A stretch of DNA of 64,000 nucleotides from Petrolisthes cinctipes (Eukaryota > Arthropoda > Malacostraca > Decapoda > Porcellanidae), in the NCBI GenBank assembly GCA_033782935.1, contig JAWQEG010000634.1, forward strand, positions 539,501 through 603,500, in the 5' to 3' direction. The notes beneath the pieces were generated by a model, which saw only the letters and a list, made by a program, of their open reading frames with translations, was not told where the DNA came from and did not search any database. Both the position numbers and the translations under genes were made by a program. Each line of letters opens with the position of its first letter. Position 1 is the stretch's first letter. This document shows positions 33,561 to 45,470 of this stretch, one piece after another.

Positions 33561-33950
33561 ATGGCTCTTAATGACAACAATACCAACAAGAGACTACAGA
33601 TGCAATTATTACTTCGTTCTTCTCTAGGGACTCACGTTTTTGACATATATCAAGGACATACAGTGGCTCACATACGAACATTTATCAGTCAAGTTGATTA
33701 TATACCAATTAATGATATTAAATTATATGCATCTGGAGTATTACTAAATAATGATAATCAACTTTTGTCAACTTTAACCTCAGTAATTATTGATGTTAAT
33801 GTATCACTGAAGGGAGGTAAAGTTCACGGCTCACTGTCCCGTGCTGGTAAAGTCAAAAACCAAACCCCAAAAATACTAAAGAATGAAAAGAAGAAACCAA
33901 AGACAGGAAGAGCCAAAAAAAGAAAACAATATAATAAACGATTTGCATAA
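33561..33950 (+). CDS. FAU-like: FUBI-eS30 (FAU) paralogue, array copy B
   Basis: Encodes 129 residues in one exon. Residues 1-13 are an extra N-terminus. About 14-86 are a FUBI-type ubiquitin-like domain ending in LKGG. 87-129 are eS30 beginning [12 protein letters not shown]. In FUBI-eS30 a protease cuts after GG, giving free FUBI and the 40S protein eS30. eS30 is normally 59 residues; here it stops after 43 (QYNKRFA), and the normal conserved tail (VNVVPTFG region) is absent. Retained eS30 residues 29-41 ([13 protein letters not shown]) match the region known in ubiquicidin as the antimicrobial core. The splice acceptor fixes the start. A noncoding first exon with a coding ATG just inside exon 2 is as in FAU genes. 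Downstream, 34036-34070 repeats the 3' end of the gene in decayed form. Function of the short form is unknown. Confidence 0.9.
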   Translation: MALNDNNTNKRLQMQLLLRSSLGTHVFDIYQGHTVAHIRTFISQVDYIPINDIKLYASGVLLNNDNQLLSTLTSVIIDVNVSLKGGKVHGSLSRAGKVKNQTPKILKNEKKKPKTGRAKKRKQYNKRFA

Positions 33951-34657
33951 GTTTGTTCCCAATAACTAATTATGTAACATAACTAAATATATAACAACAA
34001 CTAAATATTTAACTTAACTAAATATATAACAACAAAGAAAACCATATAATAAACTATTTGTATAAGTATTATACTGAGGATACATTATTTTAATTATAAT
34101 TTATAGTAATGTTATTTTATAAACATGTTAATATTTAATTAATAGTAGTAATACAGTAGCTCTGTAATGTAGTATTGTATTGAGGAAACATATCAAATTT
34201 ATTTTATGATAAAGTAATAATTTGGTTTGTATATTTATTATATCTATTACCCAAATATTTATTGTTATTTGTGTTCTTAGTTTAATGAGTTTATTATAAT
34301 TGTATTTTTAACAAAGAGGACTTATGATATTTAATAGTGTTCGTAATAAATAATGTTGTATTATCGTATTTAAAATAAAAAAAAAAAATTTCAATCTATG
34401 TTGTATTCGTAATCCTAATATTATATGTACCAAATATATGACAAGTGTTTGCTGTATTGTTCAAAAAGGGAATTAAATAATAATCCTTTTAAATAACTGG
34501 TAAATTAAATTAAATAAACTATTATGAGGGGAAATATTTTAGAATGTGAAATTATATTAAAATAAAAATGTGTGGACAATTGTGGTGTTGCTGTAGCAGA
34601 CTGTACCCTCCTGGTTCAAGGTCATGATTGTAATGCTACCAACACATACACGGTGTA
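33951..34657. other. 3' flank of copy B
   Basis: Very AT-rich with AATAAA signals. AACTAAATATATAACAACAA is duplicated. The decayed gene-end copy (AAACTATTTGTATAAG) lies near 34050. Repeated in units C (39939-40645) and D (45861-46567). Confidence 0.6.
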
Positions 34658-34866
34658 CAGCCACAATCAAATAACTACCGACACTTTACTTCCATCGTGC
34701 AAAATAATCAGTATCATATCGAAATATCATCATACAACACCTTCCATCTACTCAACCCCCACAATTATTATTATGAGTGCTGCAAAATTATATACGTGAG
34801 GTTCTTTATTACCTAGATATTTACTACGTTGGAAGGAAAGTGTCGGTGTATATTTGATTGTGCCTG
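34658..34866 (+). mobile_element. Mariner-type MITE (CAGCCACAATC family), copy 2
   Basis: TA-flanked. Starts CAGCCACAATCAAATAACTA and ends with the inverted TATTTGATTGTGCCTG. The inner part matches 57852-58067. Confidence 0.85.
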
Positions 34867-35254
34867 TACGTTTGGTAAAGATATTGCTACAAGAACACTT
34901 TTAACTTTTCAATGGTAAGGTTATGAAGGAAGGAATGGAAAACAATAGCCTAACCATTATTGTATATAAACATAGAGATGTGTATAATGGCCACAAAGAC
35001 TGAACAACAATGATCCTTATAGTAGAGTTACATAGAGGTGAATATATGGACACAATAACATTTTTAACTTTACAATGGTAATGTTATGAAGGAAGGAATG
35101 GATTACAGTAATTATTATTGTATATAAACAGAGATGTGTATAATGGCCACAAACATCCTTATAGTCGAGTTACATAGAGGTGAATATATGTACACAAGAA
35201 CATTTTTAACTTTACAATGGTAATGTTATGAAGGAAGGAATGGACTGGGACTCA
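34867..35254. repeat. ~150-bp degenerate repeat, 3 units, unit B
   Basis: TTTTTAACTTTACAATGGTA, ATGTTATGAAGGAAGGAATG and AGAGATGTGTATAATGGCCA recur. The same is found in unit C at 40880-41240. Confidence 0.7.
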
Positions 35255-35404
35255 TATACACACAGGCCAGCCTGTCCGGCGGCCTGCATAAGCTGGTCAG
35301 TTCAGGCAAAACTCACCAAGTGTGGGGAGAAAATGGGCCTGTGCAGGTCACCTTAACCGTTCCCGTGGAATCTGTAGCAGACACATTTTTCAATTCAGGC
35401 TGCG

Positions 35405-35725
35405 GTCAGGTTGAGGCCGTTTGAGTGTGTGTGTGTGTATTCGAGGCCGTCTGAGTGTGTGTACTGGAGGTTGTTTGAGTGTGTGTGTGTGTACTTGAGG
35501 CTGTTTGAGTGTGTGTGTGTGTGTACTTGAGGCTGTTTGAGTGTGTGTGTGTGTGTACTTGAGGCTGTTTGAGTGTGTGTGTACTTGAGGCTGTTTGAGT
35601 GTGTGTACTTGAGGCTGTTTGAGTATGTGTGTACTTGAGGCTGTTTGAGTGTGTGTACTTGAGGCCATTTGAGTATGTGTGTACTTGAGGCTGTTTGAGT
35701 GTGTGTGTACTTGAGGCTATTGGAG
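35405..35725. repeat. GT-rich minisatellite, unit B
   Basis: Units GAGTGTGTGTGTACTTGAGG followed by CTGTTT, with variable GT length. The Cys/Val and Thr/His frames through it are not genes. Confidence 0.9.
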
Positions 35726-35746
35726 TATGTGTTTGCGGTGACGGTC

Positions 35747-36305
35747 CAGGGTTGCCAGGCCTGTTCTTTTTATGACAATATGTCCTATTTGAAGTCTGTT
35801 TGTCCTACACATTTCATGGGGGAAAGGACAGGCCAAATCTGTCCCTTTATGTCCTATTTTCGAGGCATTCATAAAAAATATATATTAATGGTAAACACAA
35901 GACAATATGAAAAAATTTAGTGGCCAGTGCAGGCAGCGCCAGGGATAGGAAGGTGGGTACCAGCCTACTGGTACTCATGTGAATTAACCCTTATGTAAAT
36001 AGTTCGTAAGGACTAATATTGCTTATAATATTGAGGAGTTTTCCGCCTTTCGAACACCACGACTGAATGAAATTCTAGTAGCATACAGTCATCGTACTGA
36101 GTCTACTGACCACGTCCAAGACGGGACGAAGGTGTGTGATGAAAACTGCTACAGGGAATTACCTACCATTGCTTTAAATTCATACTGCATTCCTTTAAGT
36201 ACTGCATTTGTGGAAAGAGTATAGTGTTTATCCTATTTTTGGTCTAAATGTCCTATTCCAGAAGCAAGTTTGTCCTATTCCTCCTATGAGCACCTGGCAA
36301 CCCTG
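35747..36305 (+). mobile_element. hAT-like relic with CAGGGTTGCCAGG termini, unit B
   Basis: Begins CAGGGTTGCCAGGC and ends CACCTGGCAACCCTG. Inside, a broken frame encodes CIPLSTAFVERV, like the PxSSAxxERxFS motif of hAT transposase dimerisation domains. No clear 8-bp target duplication is visible in the repeat-rich flanks. Confidence 0.65.
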
Positions 36306-36319
36306 GTGTGTACTTGAGG

Positions 36320-36365
<46 letters not shown>

Positions 36366-36665
36366 GAAGCTGTTTGAGTGTGTGTGTGTGTGTACTGTAC
36401 TTGAGGCTGTGTGTGTGTACTTGAAGCCGTTTGAGTGTGTGTGTGTGTGTGTGTGTGTACTTGAAGCCGTTTGAGTGTGTGTGTGTATGTGTGTGTGTAC
36501 TTGAGGCTGTGTGTGTACTTGAAGCCGTTTGAGTGTGTGTGTGTGTACTTGAGACTGTGTATATGTGTGTACTTGAAGCCGTTTGAGTGTGTGTGTGTGT
36601 GTGTGTGTACTTGAGACTGTGTATATGTGTGTACTTGAGGCCGTTTGTGTGTGTGTGTGTGTGTA
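36306..36665. repeat. Second GT-rich minisatellite, unit B
   Basis: Same unit type as 35405-35725 with GAAGCCGTTTGAGTGTGTGT variants, separated from it by the hAT relic, so one array was probably split by the insertion. Confidence 0.85.
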
Positions 36666-37254
36666 CTTAAAGCTGTCAGTCACTTGTGGACGGATAAATA
36701 CATTCTATCATCATCATCATCATTAACACACTCGGGGATGAGTCCAGTTTGTTGTTGGAATTTATCGAAATTTATAAAGACAATTAATTGCTAACATTGG
36801 AAGATAAAAAGCAAAGACTATTTACACTAACTATTGGACAATACACAACCTTAATTAACCAATATGTTTAAGTTGGGTAACAATTTTGACTCTCCTTTCA
36901 TTAGGAAATGTTTCATATCTAATAAACTATCCAACAATCTCGGGGGTGTTAGTTAACGGGAGTTTTGGCTGGTGAACAATACATAAAATTAACCAGTTAA
37001 TCTTATTTGTCTAAATTAGTGAATGACTGCATCATAAAAATTCCTTAGGCTAATCCGTGGTTGACTGAAATTATAAATTTACCATCATTACTCAGGCAGC
37101 GTGATAGGTAATATAATTACCTCAGGTTACATAAACTTGTCTTTATTTATCATCAGTATTATAAAGACGTGAGGCTGACTGAATCATGGACTGAATTGTG
37201 TGTGGGAGGTGAGGCCAGCCACTTCAGGACACAGGACACTGGCGGACAGGCTGG
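36666..37254. other. Unique sequence of unit B
   Basis: An (ATC)n at 36701-36722, then AT-rich DNA without a gene. Inverted ACACAGGCCAGCCTGTCCGG-type motifs at 35258 and 37240 bracket the minisatellite/hAT section. Confidence 0.45.
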
Positions 37255-37500
37255 CCTGTGTGTGTTTGGGCCTCTTTATAGTAGACATACATACATACTG
37301 GTCAATATATGGAGACAAGAACAGTGTGTGTGTTTGGGACTCTTTATAGTAGACATACATACATACTGGTCAATATATGGAGACAAGAACAGTGTGTGTG
37401 TTTGGGACTCTTTATAGTAGACATACATACATACTGGTCAATATATGGACAGAAGAATAGTGTGTGTGTTTGGGACTCTTTATAGTAGACAGTAATATGT
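37255..37500. repeat. ~70-bp tandem repeat, unit B
   Basis: TGTGTGTTTGGGACTCTTTA, TAGTAGACATACATACATAC and TGGTCAATATATGGAGACAA, about 4 units. Unit C has 3 and unit D 2. Confidence 0.85.
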
Positions 37501-37529
37501 ATGTACGTACACACATACTGGTGAATATA

Positions 37530-37700
37530 TGTTGGAGGGACGGAGGGGGAGGGGCAGACCGAGAGTGAGGGGGAGGGATGGAGTTGGGAGGAGGGACGCC
37601 AGTTGACGGGGAACAGGAGGGGTTCATGGAGGGATTCATTTGTGGCCACACCTTCGGGGATTAAGGCGTCTGGCAATAGACAGATAAATAGAACATTAAC
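37530..37700 (+). mobile_element. LINE 3' end fragment, unit B
   Basis: GGGAGGAGGGACGCCAGTTG, GGATTCATTTGTGGCCACAC and GATTAAGGCGTCTGGCAATA with a GATAAATAGA tail. Same family as the 3' part of 24250-24720 (reverse strand there). Confidence 0.65.
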
Positions 37701-37860
37701 TTTTCAATAATAAGGTTATGAAGGAAGGACTGGACAACAGTAACCATTATTGAAGTCTTCTTTTATATTAATAATGAAACTACTTGGTAATATTTTGTAA
37801 AAAATAAGTTACATAATAACACTCATAATGGTGGTGAAATCACACTGGCGTGATGATCAT

Positions 37861-38342
37861 AAACGGTGAATAAAACCCACTCTTGTTGACGGAAATAATA
37901 TATTAATCCATACAGGTAGCCATCTGATGTATAAAAGCAACGACTTTAGAAAACGTAAGATAATCGAATCAATGTGCATTGAAAAATACCGCAATTTCAA
38001 CCTTAGTTATGGAATGTATAAATTAGACCCAATAATGAGATCCTTGGTAGAAATGTCCCTTCCCTCACCACACACACACACCTCACCTCACCTCACCCAC
38101 ACCTAGGTGACGCCCAAGGGGATTAACACGTGACCTGCCCTCACCGACACCTCCTTCTACCCCATCCCACTGACACCTCCTTCCCTCCCCCCTCCACAAA
38201 CTGTATATAAGTTCATACCTATGTACTATTTATGTCATTCCTTTCTTCTCGCTAGACCACTGAAGATGGTGGCAGTGTCCACCGAAACTGTATGGATTAA
38301 TATATTATTTCCGTCAACAAGAGTGGGTTTTATTCACCGTTT
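37861..38342 (+). mobile_element. Penelope-like element relic with terminal inverted repeats, unit B
   Basis: A ~52-bp inverted repeat (AAACGGTGAATAAAACCCAC and its complement) bounds the segment. The frame from 37921 encodes HLMYKSNDFRKRKIIESMCI, as at the end of Penelope proteins. Near the right end CTGAAGA (38260-38266), a 5-bp GGTGG/CCACC stem and GAAAC (38284) resemble the hammerhead ribozyme core known in Penelope-like elements, with one imperfect closing pair. Confidence 0.7.
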
Positions 38343-38814
38343 ATTATAGACATATATGTCACCACAAAATATCCACAACTTCAATATATATACCTTATAT
38401 ATATTTTAAGATGGAAGAGAAATTTTGGTGGATAATCATGTTGCAACTTGATTATCCTAATGAATAATTTGTTGTAATTGTTACTTTGGCTTATAATTAT
38501 ATTATTACCATATATATCATCATATTTCAAATAACATAGACCACAATATTAATATTTTAAATCAAAGCAAACTATATAATTAAAGCCTAAATGTGTTGAT
38601 AAAATACGTCATAACAAAATGGAGAATTTTTGGTTGATAATCGTGTTTCAACTTGATTATTCTAATGAATGATGAGTAATTATTACTTTGAATTACTTAA
38701 TATTCAAATAACAATTATAATTGAATTAGTGTATTATGTCAATACAAATTAACATTTTTGGCACTTATCTATATATATAATGTAATATAATAATATTTTA
38801 TTTATTTAAGAACA

Positions 38815-39126
38815 ATGTCATATTGACCAATCACAGTCCCTCATTCATAGCCTACTCAAATTCTTGAACCCTATTGGTCAGACGAAGAATTATGAAAATT
38901 TAAAATGAAAATCCTTGCATCTGATTGGTTGGGGAGGAAATATGAAATTTTAAATACTTCACGTTGATTGGTTGATAGTCACGTGACTGCTACTGTCAAA
39001 GGTATATAAGGAAGTGTACAAGGTGTGTTGACTCATTGCATACTACAACTCTGATATGATGAGACATACACAAATGTACTCCCATAAACCCTACTACCAT
39101 TTGACAACACAAACCAACATTAACAG
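38815..39126 (+). promoter_or_regulatory. Promoter and noncoding first exon, unit C
   Basis: CACGTG at 38980-38985, TATATAA at 39003-39009, donor GTAACA at 39127. The intron is 39127-39547 with a CTTCCACAG acceptor. Nearly identical to unit B. Confidence 0.75.
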
Positions 39127-39548
39127 GTAACAACCATATAACTATTATTAAATAACTAATTAACCAATTGGATATAATAATATAACAAGAATTAATAGAA
39201 AATAAGAATAAATTATGAAAAGTTACCAAGTGACTACAACAATAGTTAACGAAAGATATGTTTATCACCCAAACCTTATATAATTATATAATATATATTA
39301 ATGTATTATTACTGTGTTCCTGTATTATTAATTAATGCAATATTATACAGCTGTTCATTGTATTTACTTGTATATTAATTATAATTATATACCTCTTCAC
39401 TATTAATACAATATTATACAGTTGTTCATTGTATTTACTTGTATATTAATTAATTATAATTATATACCTCTTCACTATTAATACAATATTATACAGCTGT
39501 TCATTGTATTTACTTGTATATTAATTAATATTTATTTTCTTCCACAGA

Positions 39549-39938
39549 ATGGCTCTTAATGACAACAATACCAACAAGAGACTACAGATGCAATTATTAC
39601 TTCGTTCTTCTCTAGGGACTCACGTTTTTGACATATATCAAGGACATACAGTGGCTCACATACGAACATTTATCAGTCAAGTTGATTATATACCAATTAA
39701 TGATATTAAATTATATGCATCTGGAGTATTACTAAATAATGATAATCAACTTTTGTCAACTTTAACCTCAGTAATTATTGATGTTAATGTATCACTGAAG
39801 GGAGGTAAAGTTCACGGCTCACTGTCCCGTGCTGGTAAAGTCAAAAACCAAACCCCAAAAATACTAAAGAATGAAAAGAAGAAACCAAAGACAGGAAGAG
39901 CCAAAAAAAGAAAACAATATAATAAACGATTTGCATAA
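39549..39938 (+). CDS. FAU-like: FUBI-eS30 (FAU) paralogue, array copy C
   Basis: The 129-residue product is identical to copy B: N-terminal extension, ubiquitin-like domain ending LKGG, and a 43-residue shortened eS30 ending QYNKRFA. The identical coding sequence points to very recent duplication or gene conversion. The promoter, intron and 3' flank are intact, so it may be expressed. The decayed gene-end duplicate follows at about 40024-40060. Confidence 0.9.
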   Translation: MALNDNNTNKRLQMQLLLRSSLGTHVFDIYQGHTVAHIRTFISQVDYIPINDIKLYASGVLLNNDNQLLSTLTSVIIDVNVSLKGGKVHGSLSRAGKVKNQTPKILKNEKKKPKTGRAKKRKQYNKRFA

Positions 39939-40645
39939 GTTTGTTCCCAATAACTAATTATGTAACATAACTAAATATATAACAACAACTAAATATTTAA
40001 CTTAACTAAATATATAACAACAAAGAAAACCATATAATAAACTATTTGTATAAGTATTATACTGAGGATACATTATTTTAATTATAATTTATAGTAATGT
40101 TATTTTATAAACATGTTAATATTTAATTAATAGTAGTAATACAGTAGCTCTGTAATGTAGTATTGTATTGAGGAAACATATTAAATTTATTTTATGATAA
40201 AGTAATAATTTGGTTTGTATATTTATTATATCTATTACCCAAATATTTATTGTTATTTGTGTTCTTAGTTTAATGAGTTTATTATAATTGTATTTTTAAC
40301 AAAGAGGACTTATGATATTTAATAGTGTTCGTAATAAATAATGTTGTATTATCGTATTTAAAATAAAAAAAAAAAATTTCAATCTATGTTGTATTCGTAA
40401 TCCTAATATTATATGTACCAAATATATGACAAGTGTTTGCTGTATTGTTCAAAAAGGGAATTAAATAATAATCCTTTTAAATAACTGGTAAATTAAATTA
40501 AATTAACTATTATGAGGGGAAATATTTTAGAATGTGAAATTATATTAAAATAAAAATGTGTGGACAATTGTGGTGTTGCTGTAGCAGACTGTACCCTCCT
40601 GGTTCAAGGTCATGATTGTAATGCTACCAACACATACACGGTGTA

Positions 40646-40854
40646 CAGCCACAATCAAATAACTACCGACACTTTACTTCCATCGTGCAAAATAATCAGT
40701 ATCATATCGAAATATCATCATACAACACCTTCCATCTACTCAACCCCCACAATTATTATTATGAGTGCTGCAAAATTATATACGTGAGGTTCTTTATTAC
40801 CTAGATATTTACTACGTTGGAAGGAAAGTGTCGGTGTATATTTGATTGTGCCTG
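40646..40854 (+). mobile_element. Mariner-type MITE (CAGCCACAATC family), copy 3
   Basis: Same site and sequence as 34658-34866, copied with the unit. Confidence 0.85.
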
Positions 40855-41364
40855 TACGTTTGGTAAAGATATTGCTACAAGAACACTTTTAACTTTTCAA
40901 TGGTAAGGTTATGAAGGAAGGAATGGAAAACAATAGCCTAACCATTATTGTATATAAACATAGAGATGTGTATAATGGCCACAAAGACTGAACAACAATG
41001 ATCCTTATAGTAGAGTTACATAGAGGTGAATATATGGACACAATAACATTTTTAACTTTACAATGGTAATGTTATGAAGGAAGGAATGGATTACAGTAAT
41101 TATTATTGTATATAAACAGAGATGTGTATAATGGCCACAAACATCCATATAGTCGAGTTACATAGAGGTGAATATATGGACACAAGAACATTTTTAACTT
41201 TACAATGGTAATGTTATGAAGGAAGGAATGGACTGGGACTCATACACACACAGGCCAGCCTGTCCGGCGGCCTCACCAAGTGTGGGGAGAAAATGGGCCT
41301 GTGCAGGCCACCTTAACCGTTCCCGTGGAATCTGTAGCAGACACATTTTTCAATTCAGGCTGCG

Positions 41365-41728
41365 GTCAGGTTGAGGCCGTTTGAGTGTGTGTGTGTGTGT
41401 GTATTCGAGGCCGTCTGAGTGTGTGTACTGGAGGTTGTTTGAGTGTGTGTGTGTGTACTTGAGGCTGTTTGAGTGTGTGTGTGTCTGTGTACTTGAGGCT
41501 GTTTGAGTGTGTGTGGGTGTACTTGAGGCTGTTTGAGTGTGTGTACTTGAGGCCATTTGAGTATGTGTGTACTTGAGGCTGTTTGAGTGTGTGTGTGTGT
41601 GTCTGTGTACTTGAGGCTGTTTGAGTGTGTGTGGGTGTACTTGAGGCTGTTTGAGTGTGTGTACTTGAGGCCATTTGAGTATGTGTGTACTTGAGGCTGT
41701 TTGAGTGTGTGTGTACTTGAGGCTATTG
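41365..41728. repeat. GT-rich minisatellite, unit C
   Basis: Same unit as in B, with extra TCTGTGTACTTGAGG variants and an internal duplication of about 110 bp (41520 and 41640). Confidence 0.9.
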
Positions 41729-41757
41729 GAGTAGGATATGTGTTTGCGGTGACGGTC

Positions 41758-42316
41758 CAGGGTTGCCAGGCCTGTTCTTTTTATGACAATATGTCCTATT
41801 TGAAGTCTGTTTGTCCTACACATTTCATGGGGGAAAGGACAGGCCAAATCTGTCCCTTTATGTCCTATTTTCGAGGCATTCATAAAAAATATATATTAAT
41901 GGTAAACACAAGACAATATGAAAAAATTTAGTGGCCAGTGCAGGCAGCGCCAGGGATAGGAAGGTGGGTACCAGCCTACTGGTACTCATGTGAATTAACC
42001 CTTATGTAAATAGTTCGTAAGGACTAATATTGCGTATAATATTGAGGAGTTTTCCGCCTTTCGAACACCACGACTGAATGAAATTCTAGTAGCATACAGT
42101 CATCGTACTGAGTCTACTGACCACGTCCAAGACGGGACGAAGGTGTGTGATGAAAACTGCTACAGGGAATTACCTACCATTGCTTTAAATTCATACTGCA
42201 TTCCTTTAAGTACTGCATTTGTGGAAAGAGTATAGTGTTTATCCTATTTTTGGTCTAAATGTCCTATTCCAGAAGGAAGTTTGTCCTATTCCTCCTATGA
42301 GCACCTGGCAACCCTG
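41758..42316 (+). mobile_element. hAT-like relic, unit C
   Basis: Homologous to 35747-36305, with the same CAGGGTTGCCAGG termini and CIPLSTAFVERV frame. Confidence 0.65.
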
Positions 42317-42675
42317 GTGTGTACTTGAAGCCGTTTGAGTGTGTGTGTGTGTGTGTGTATACTGTACTTGAGGCTGTGTGTGTGTACTTGAAGCCGTTTG
42401 AGTGTGTGTGTGTGTGTGTGTGTACTTGAAGCCGTTTGAGTGTGTGTGTGTGTGTGTACTTGAAGCCGTTTGAGTGTGTGTGTGTGTGTGTGTACTTGAA
42501 GCCGTTTGAGTGTGTGTGTGTGGGTGGGTACTTGAAGCCGTTTGAGTGTGTGTGTGTGTACTTGAGACTGTGTATATGTGTGTACTTGAAGCCGTTTGAG
42601 TGTGTGTGTGTGTGTGTACTTGAGACTGTGTATATGTGTGTACTTGAGGCCGTTTGTGTGTGTGTGTGTACTTAA
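42317..42675. repeat. Second GT-rich minisatellite, unit C
   Basis: Corresponds to 36306-36665 with different unit numbers. Confidence 0.85.
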
Positions 42676-43259
42676 AGCTGTCAGTCACTTGTGGACGGAT
42701 AAATACATTCTATCATCATCATCATCATCATTAACACACTCGGCACTCGGGGATGAGTCCAGTTTGTTGTTGGAATTTATCGAAATTTATAAAGACAATT
42801 AATTGCTCACATTGGAAGATAAAAAGCAAAGACTATTTACACTAACTATTGGACAATACACAACCTTAATTAACCAATATGTTTAAGTTGGGTAACAATT
42901 TTGACTCTCCTTTCATTAGGAAATGTTTCATATCTAATAAACTATCCAACAATCTCGGGGGTGTTAGTTAACGGGAGTTTTGGCTGGTGAACAATACATA
43001 AAATTAACCAGTTAATCTTATTTGTCTAAATTAGTGAATGACTGCATCATAAAAATTCCTTAGGCTAATCCGTGGTTGACTGAAATTATAAATTTACCAT
43101 CATTACTCAGGCAGCGTGATAGGTAATATAATTACCTCAGGTTACATAAACTTGTCTTTATTTATCATCAGTATTATAAAGACGTGAGGCTGACTGAATC
43201 ATGGACTGAATTGTGTGTGGGAGGTGAGGCCAGCCACTTCAGGACACTGGCGGACAGGC

Positions 43260-43440
43260 TGGCCTGTGTGTGTTTGGGCCTCTTTATAGTAGACATACAT
43301 ACATACTGGTCAATATATGGAGACAAGAACAGTGTGTGTGTTTGGGACTCTTTATAGTAGACATACATACATACTGGTCAATATATGGACAGAAGAATAG
43401 TGTGTGTGTTTGGGACTCTTTATAGTAGACAGTAATATGT
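43260..43440. repeat. ~70-bp tandem repeat, unit C
   Basis: Three units of the repeat described at 37255-37500. Confidence 0.8.
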
Positions 43441-43469
43441 ATGTACGTACACACATACTGGTGAATATA

Positions 43470-43640
43470 TGGTGGAGGGACGGAGGGGGAGGGGCAGACC
43501 GAGAGTGAGGGGGAGGGATGGAGTTGGGAGGAGGGACGCCAGTTGACGGGGAACAGGAGGGGTTCATAGAGGGATTCATTTGTGGCCACACCTTCGGGGA
43601 TTAAGGCGTCTGGCAATAGACAGATAAATAGAACATTAAC
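43470..43640 (+). mobile_element. LINE 3' end fragment, unit C
   Basis: Counterpart of 37530-37700. Confidence 0.65.
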
Positions 43641-43800
43641 TTTTCAATAATAAGGTTATGAAGGAAGGACTGGACAACAGTAACCATTATTGAAGTCTTC
43701 TTTTATATTAATAATGAAACTACTTGGTAATATTTTGTAAAAAATAAGTTACATAATAACACTCATAATGGTGGTGAAATCACACTGGCGTGATGATCAT

Positions 43801-44273
43801 AAACGGTGAATAAAACCCACTCTTGTTGACGGAAATAATATATTAATCCATACAGGTAGCCATCTGATGTATAAAAGCAACGACTTTAGAAAACGTAAGA
43901 TAATCGAATCAATGTGCATTGAAAAATACCGCAATTTCAGCCTTAGTTATGGTATGTATAAATTAGACCCAATAATGAGATCCTTGGTAGAAATGTCCCT
44001 TCCCTCACCACACACACCTCACCTCACCCCCACCTAGGTGACGCCCAAGGGGATTAACACGTGACCTGCCCTCACCGACACCTCCTTCTACCCCATCCCA
44101 CTGACACCTCCTTCCCCCCCCCCTCCACAAACTGTATATAAGTTCATACCTATGTACTATTTATGTCATTCCTTTCTTCTCGCTAGACCACTGAAGATGG
44201 TGGCAGTGTCCACCGAAACTGTATGGATTAATATATTATTTCCGTCAACAAGAGTGGGTTTTATTCACCGTTT
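43801..44273 (+). mobile_element. Penelope-like element relic, unit C
   Basis: Counterpart of 37861-38342, with the same inverted termini. The hammerhead-like CTGAAGA lies at 44191-44197 and GAAA at 44214-44217. Confidence 0.7.
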
Positions 44274-44749
44274 ATTATAGACATATATGTCACCACAAAA
44301 TATCCACAACTTCAATATATATACCTTATATATATTTTAAGATGGAAGAGAAATTTTGGTGGATAATCATGTTGCAACTTGATTATCCTAATGAATAATT
44401 TGTTGTAATTGTTACTTTGGCTTATAATTATATTATTACCATATATATATCATCATATTTCAAATAACATAGACCACAATATTAATATTTTAAATCAAAG
44501 CAAACTGTATAATTAAAGCCTAAATGTATTGATAAAATACGTCATAACAAAATGGAGAATTTTTGGTTGATAATCGTGTTTCAACTTGATTATTCTAATG
44601 AATAATGAGTAATTATTACTTTGAATTACTTAATATTCAAATAACAATTATAATTGAATTAGTGTATTATGTCAATACAAATTAACATTTTTGGCACTTA
44701 TCTATATATATAATGTAATATAATAATATTATATTTATTTAAGAACAAT

Positions 44750-45059
44750 GTCATATTGACCAATCACAGTCCGTCATTCATAGCCTACTCAAATTCTTGA
44801 ACCCTATTGGTCACACGAAGAATTATGAAAATTTAAAATGAAAATCCTTGCATCTGATTGGTTGGGGAGGAAATATAAAATTTTAAATGCTTCACGTTGA
44901 TTGGTTGATAGTCACGTGACTGCTGCTGTCAAAGGTATATAAGGAAGTGTACAAGGTGTGTTGACTCATTGCATACTACATCTCTGATATGATGAGACAT
45001 ACACAAATGTACTCCCATAAACCCTACTACCATTTGACAACACAAACCAACATTAACAG
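44750..45059 (+). promoter_or_regulatory. Promoter and noncoding first exon, unit D
   Basis: CACGTG at 44913-44918, TATATAA at 44936-44942, donor GTAACA at 45060. The intron is 45060-45469. Confidence 0.75.
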
Positions 45060-45470
45060 GTAACAACCATATAACTATTATTAAATAACTAATTAACCAA
45101 TTGGATATAATATAACAAGAATTAATAGAAAATAAGAATAAATTATGAAAAGTTACCAAGTGACTACAACAATAGTTAACGAAAGATATGTTTATCACCC
45201 AAACCTTATATAATATATATTAATGTATTATTACTGTGTTCCTGTATTATTAATTAATGCAATATTATACAGCTGTTCATTGTATTTACTTGTATATTAA
45301 TTATAATTATATACCTCTTCACTATTAATACAATATTATACAGCTGTTCATTGTATTTACTTGTATATTAATTAATTATAATTATATACCTCTTCACTAT
45401 TAATACAATATTATACAGCTGTTCATTGTATTTACTTGTATATTAATTAATATTTATTTTCTTCCACAGA

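Noticed and set aside
34572..34799. 75-residue frame repeated in units B and C
   Set aside because: It runs through the mariner-type MITE and is identical only because the units are duplicated.
35390..36683. Thr/His/Ser and Cys/Val repeat frames in units B and C
   Set aside because: They are translations of GT-rich minisatellites and change length freely between the units.
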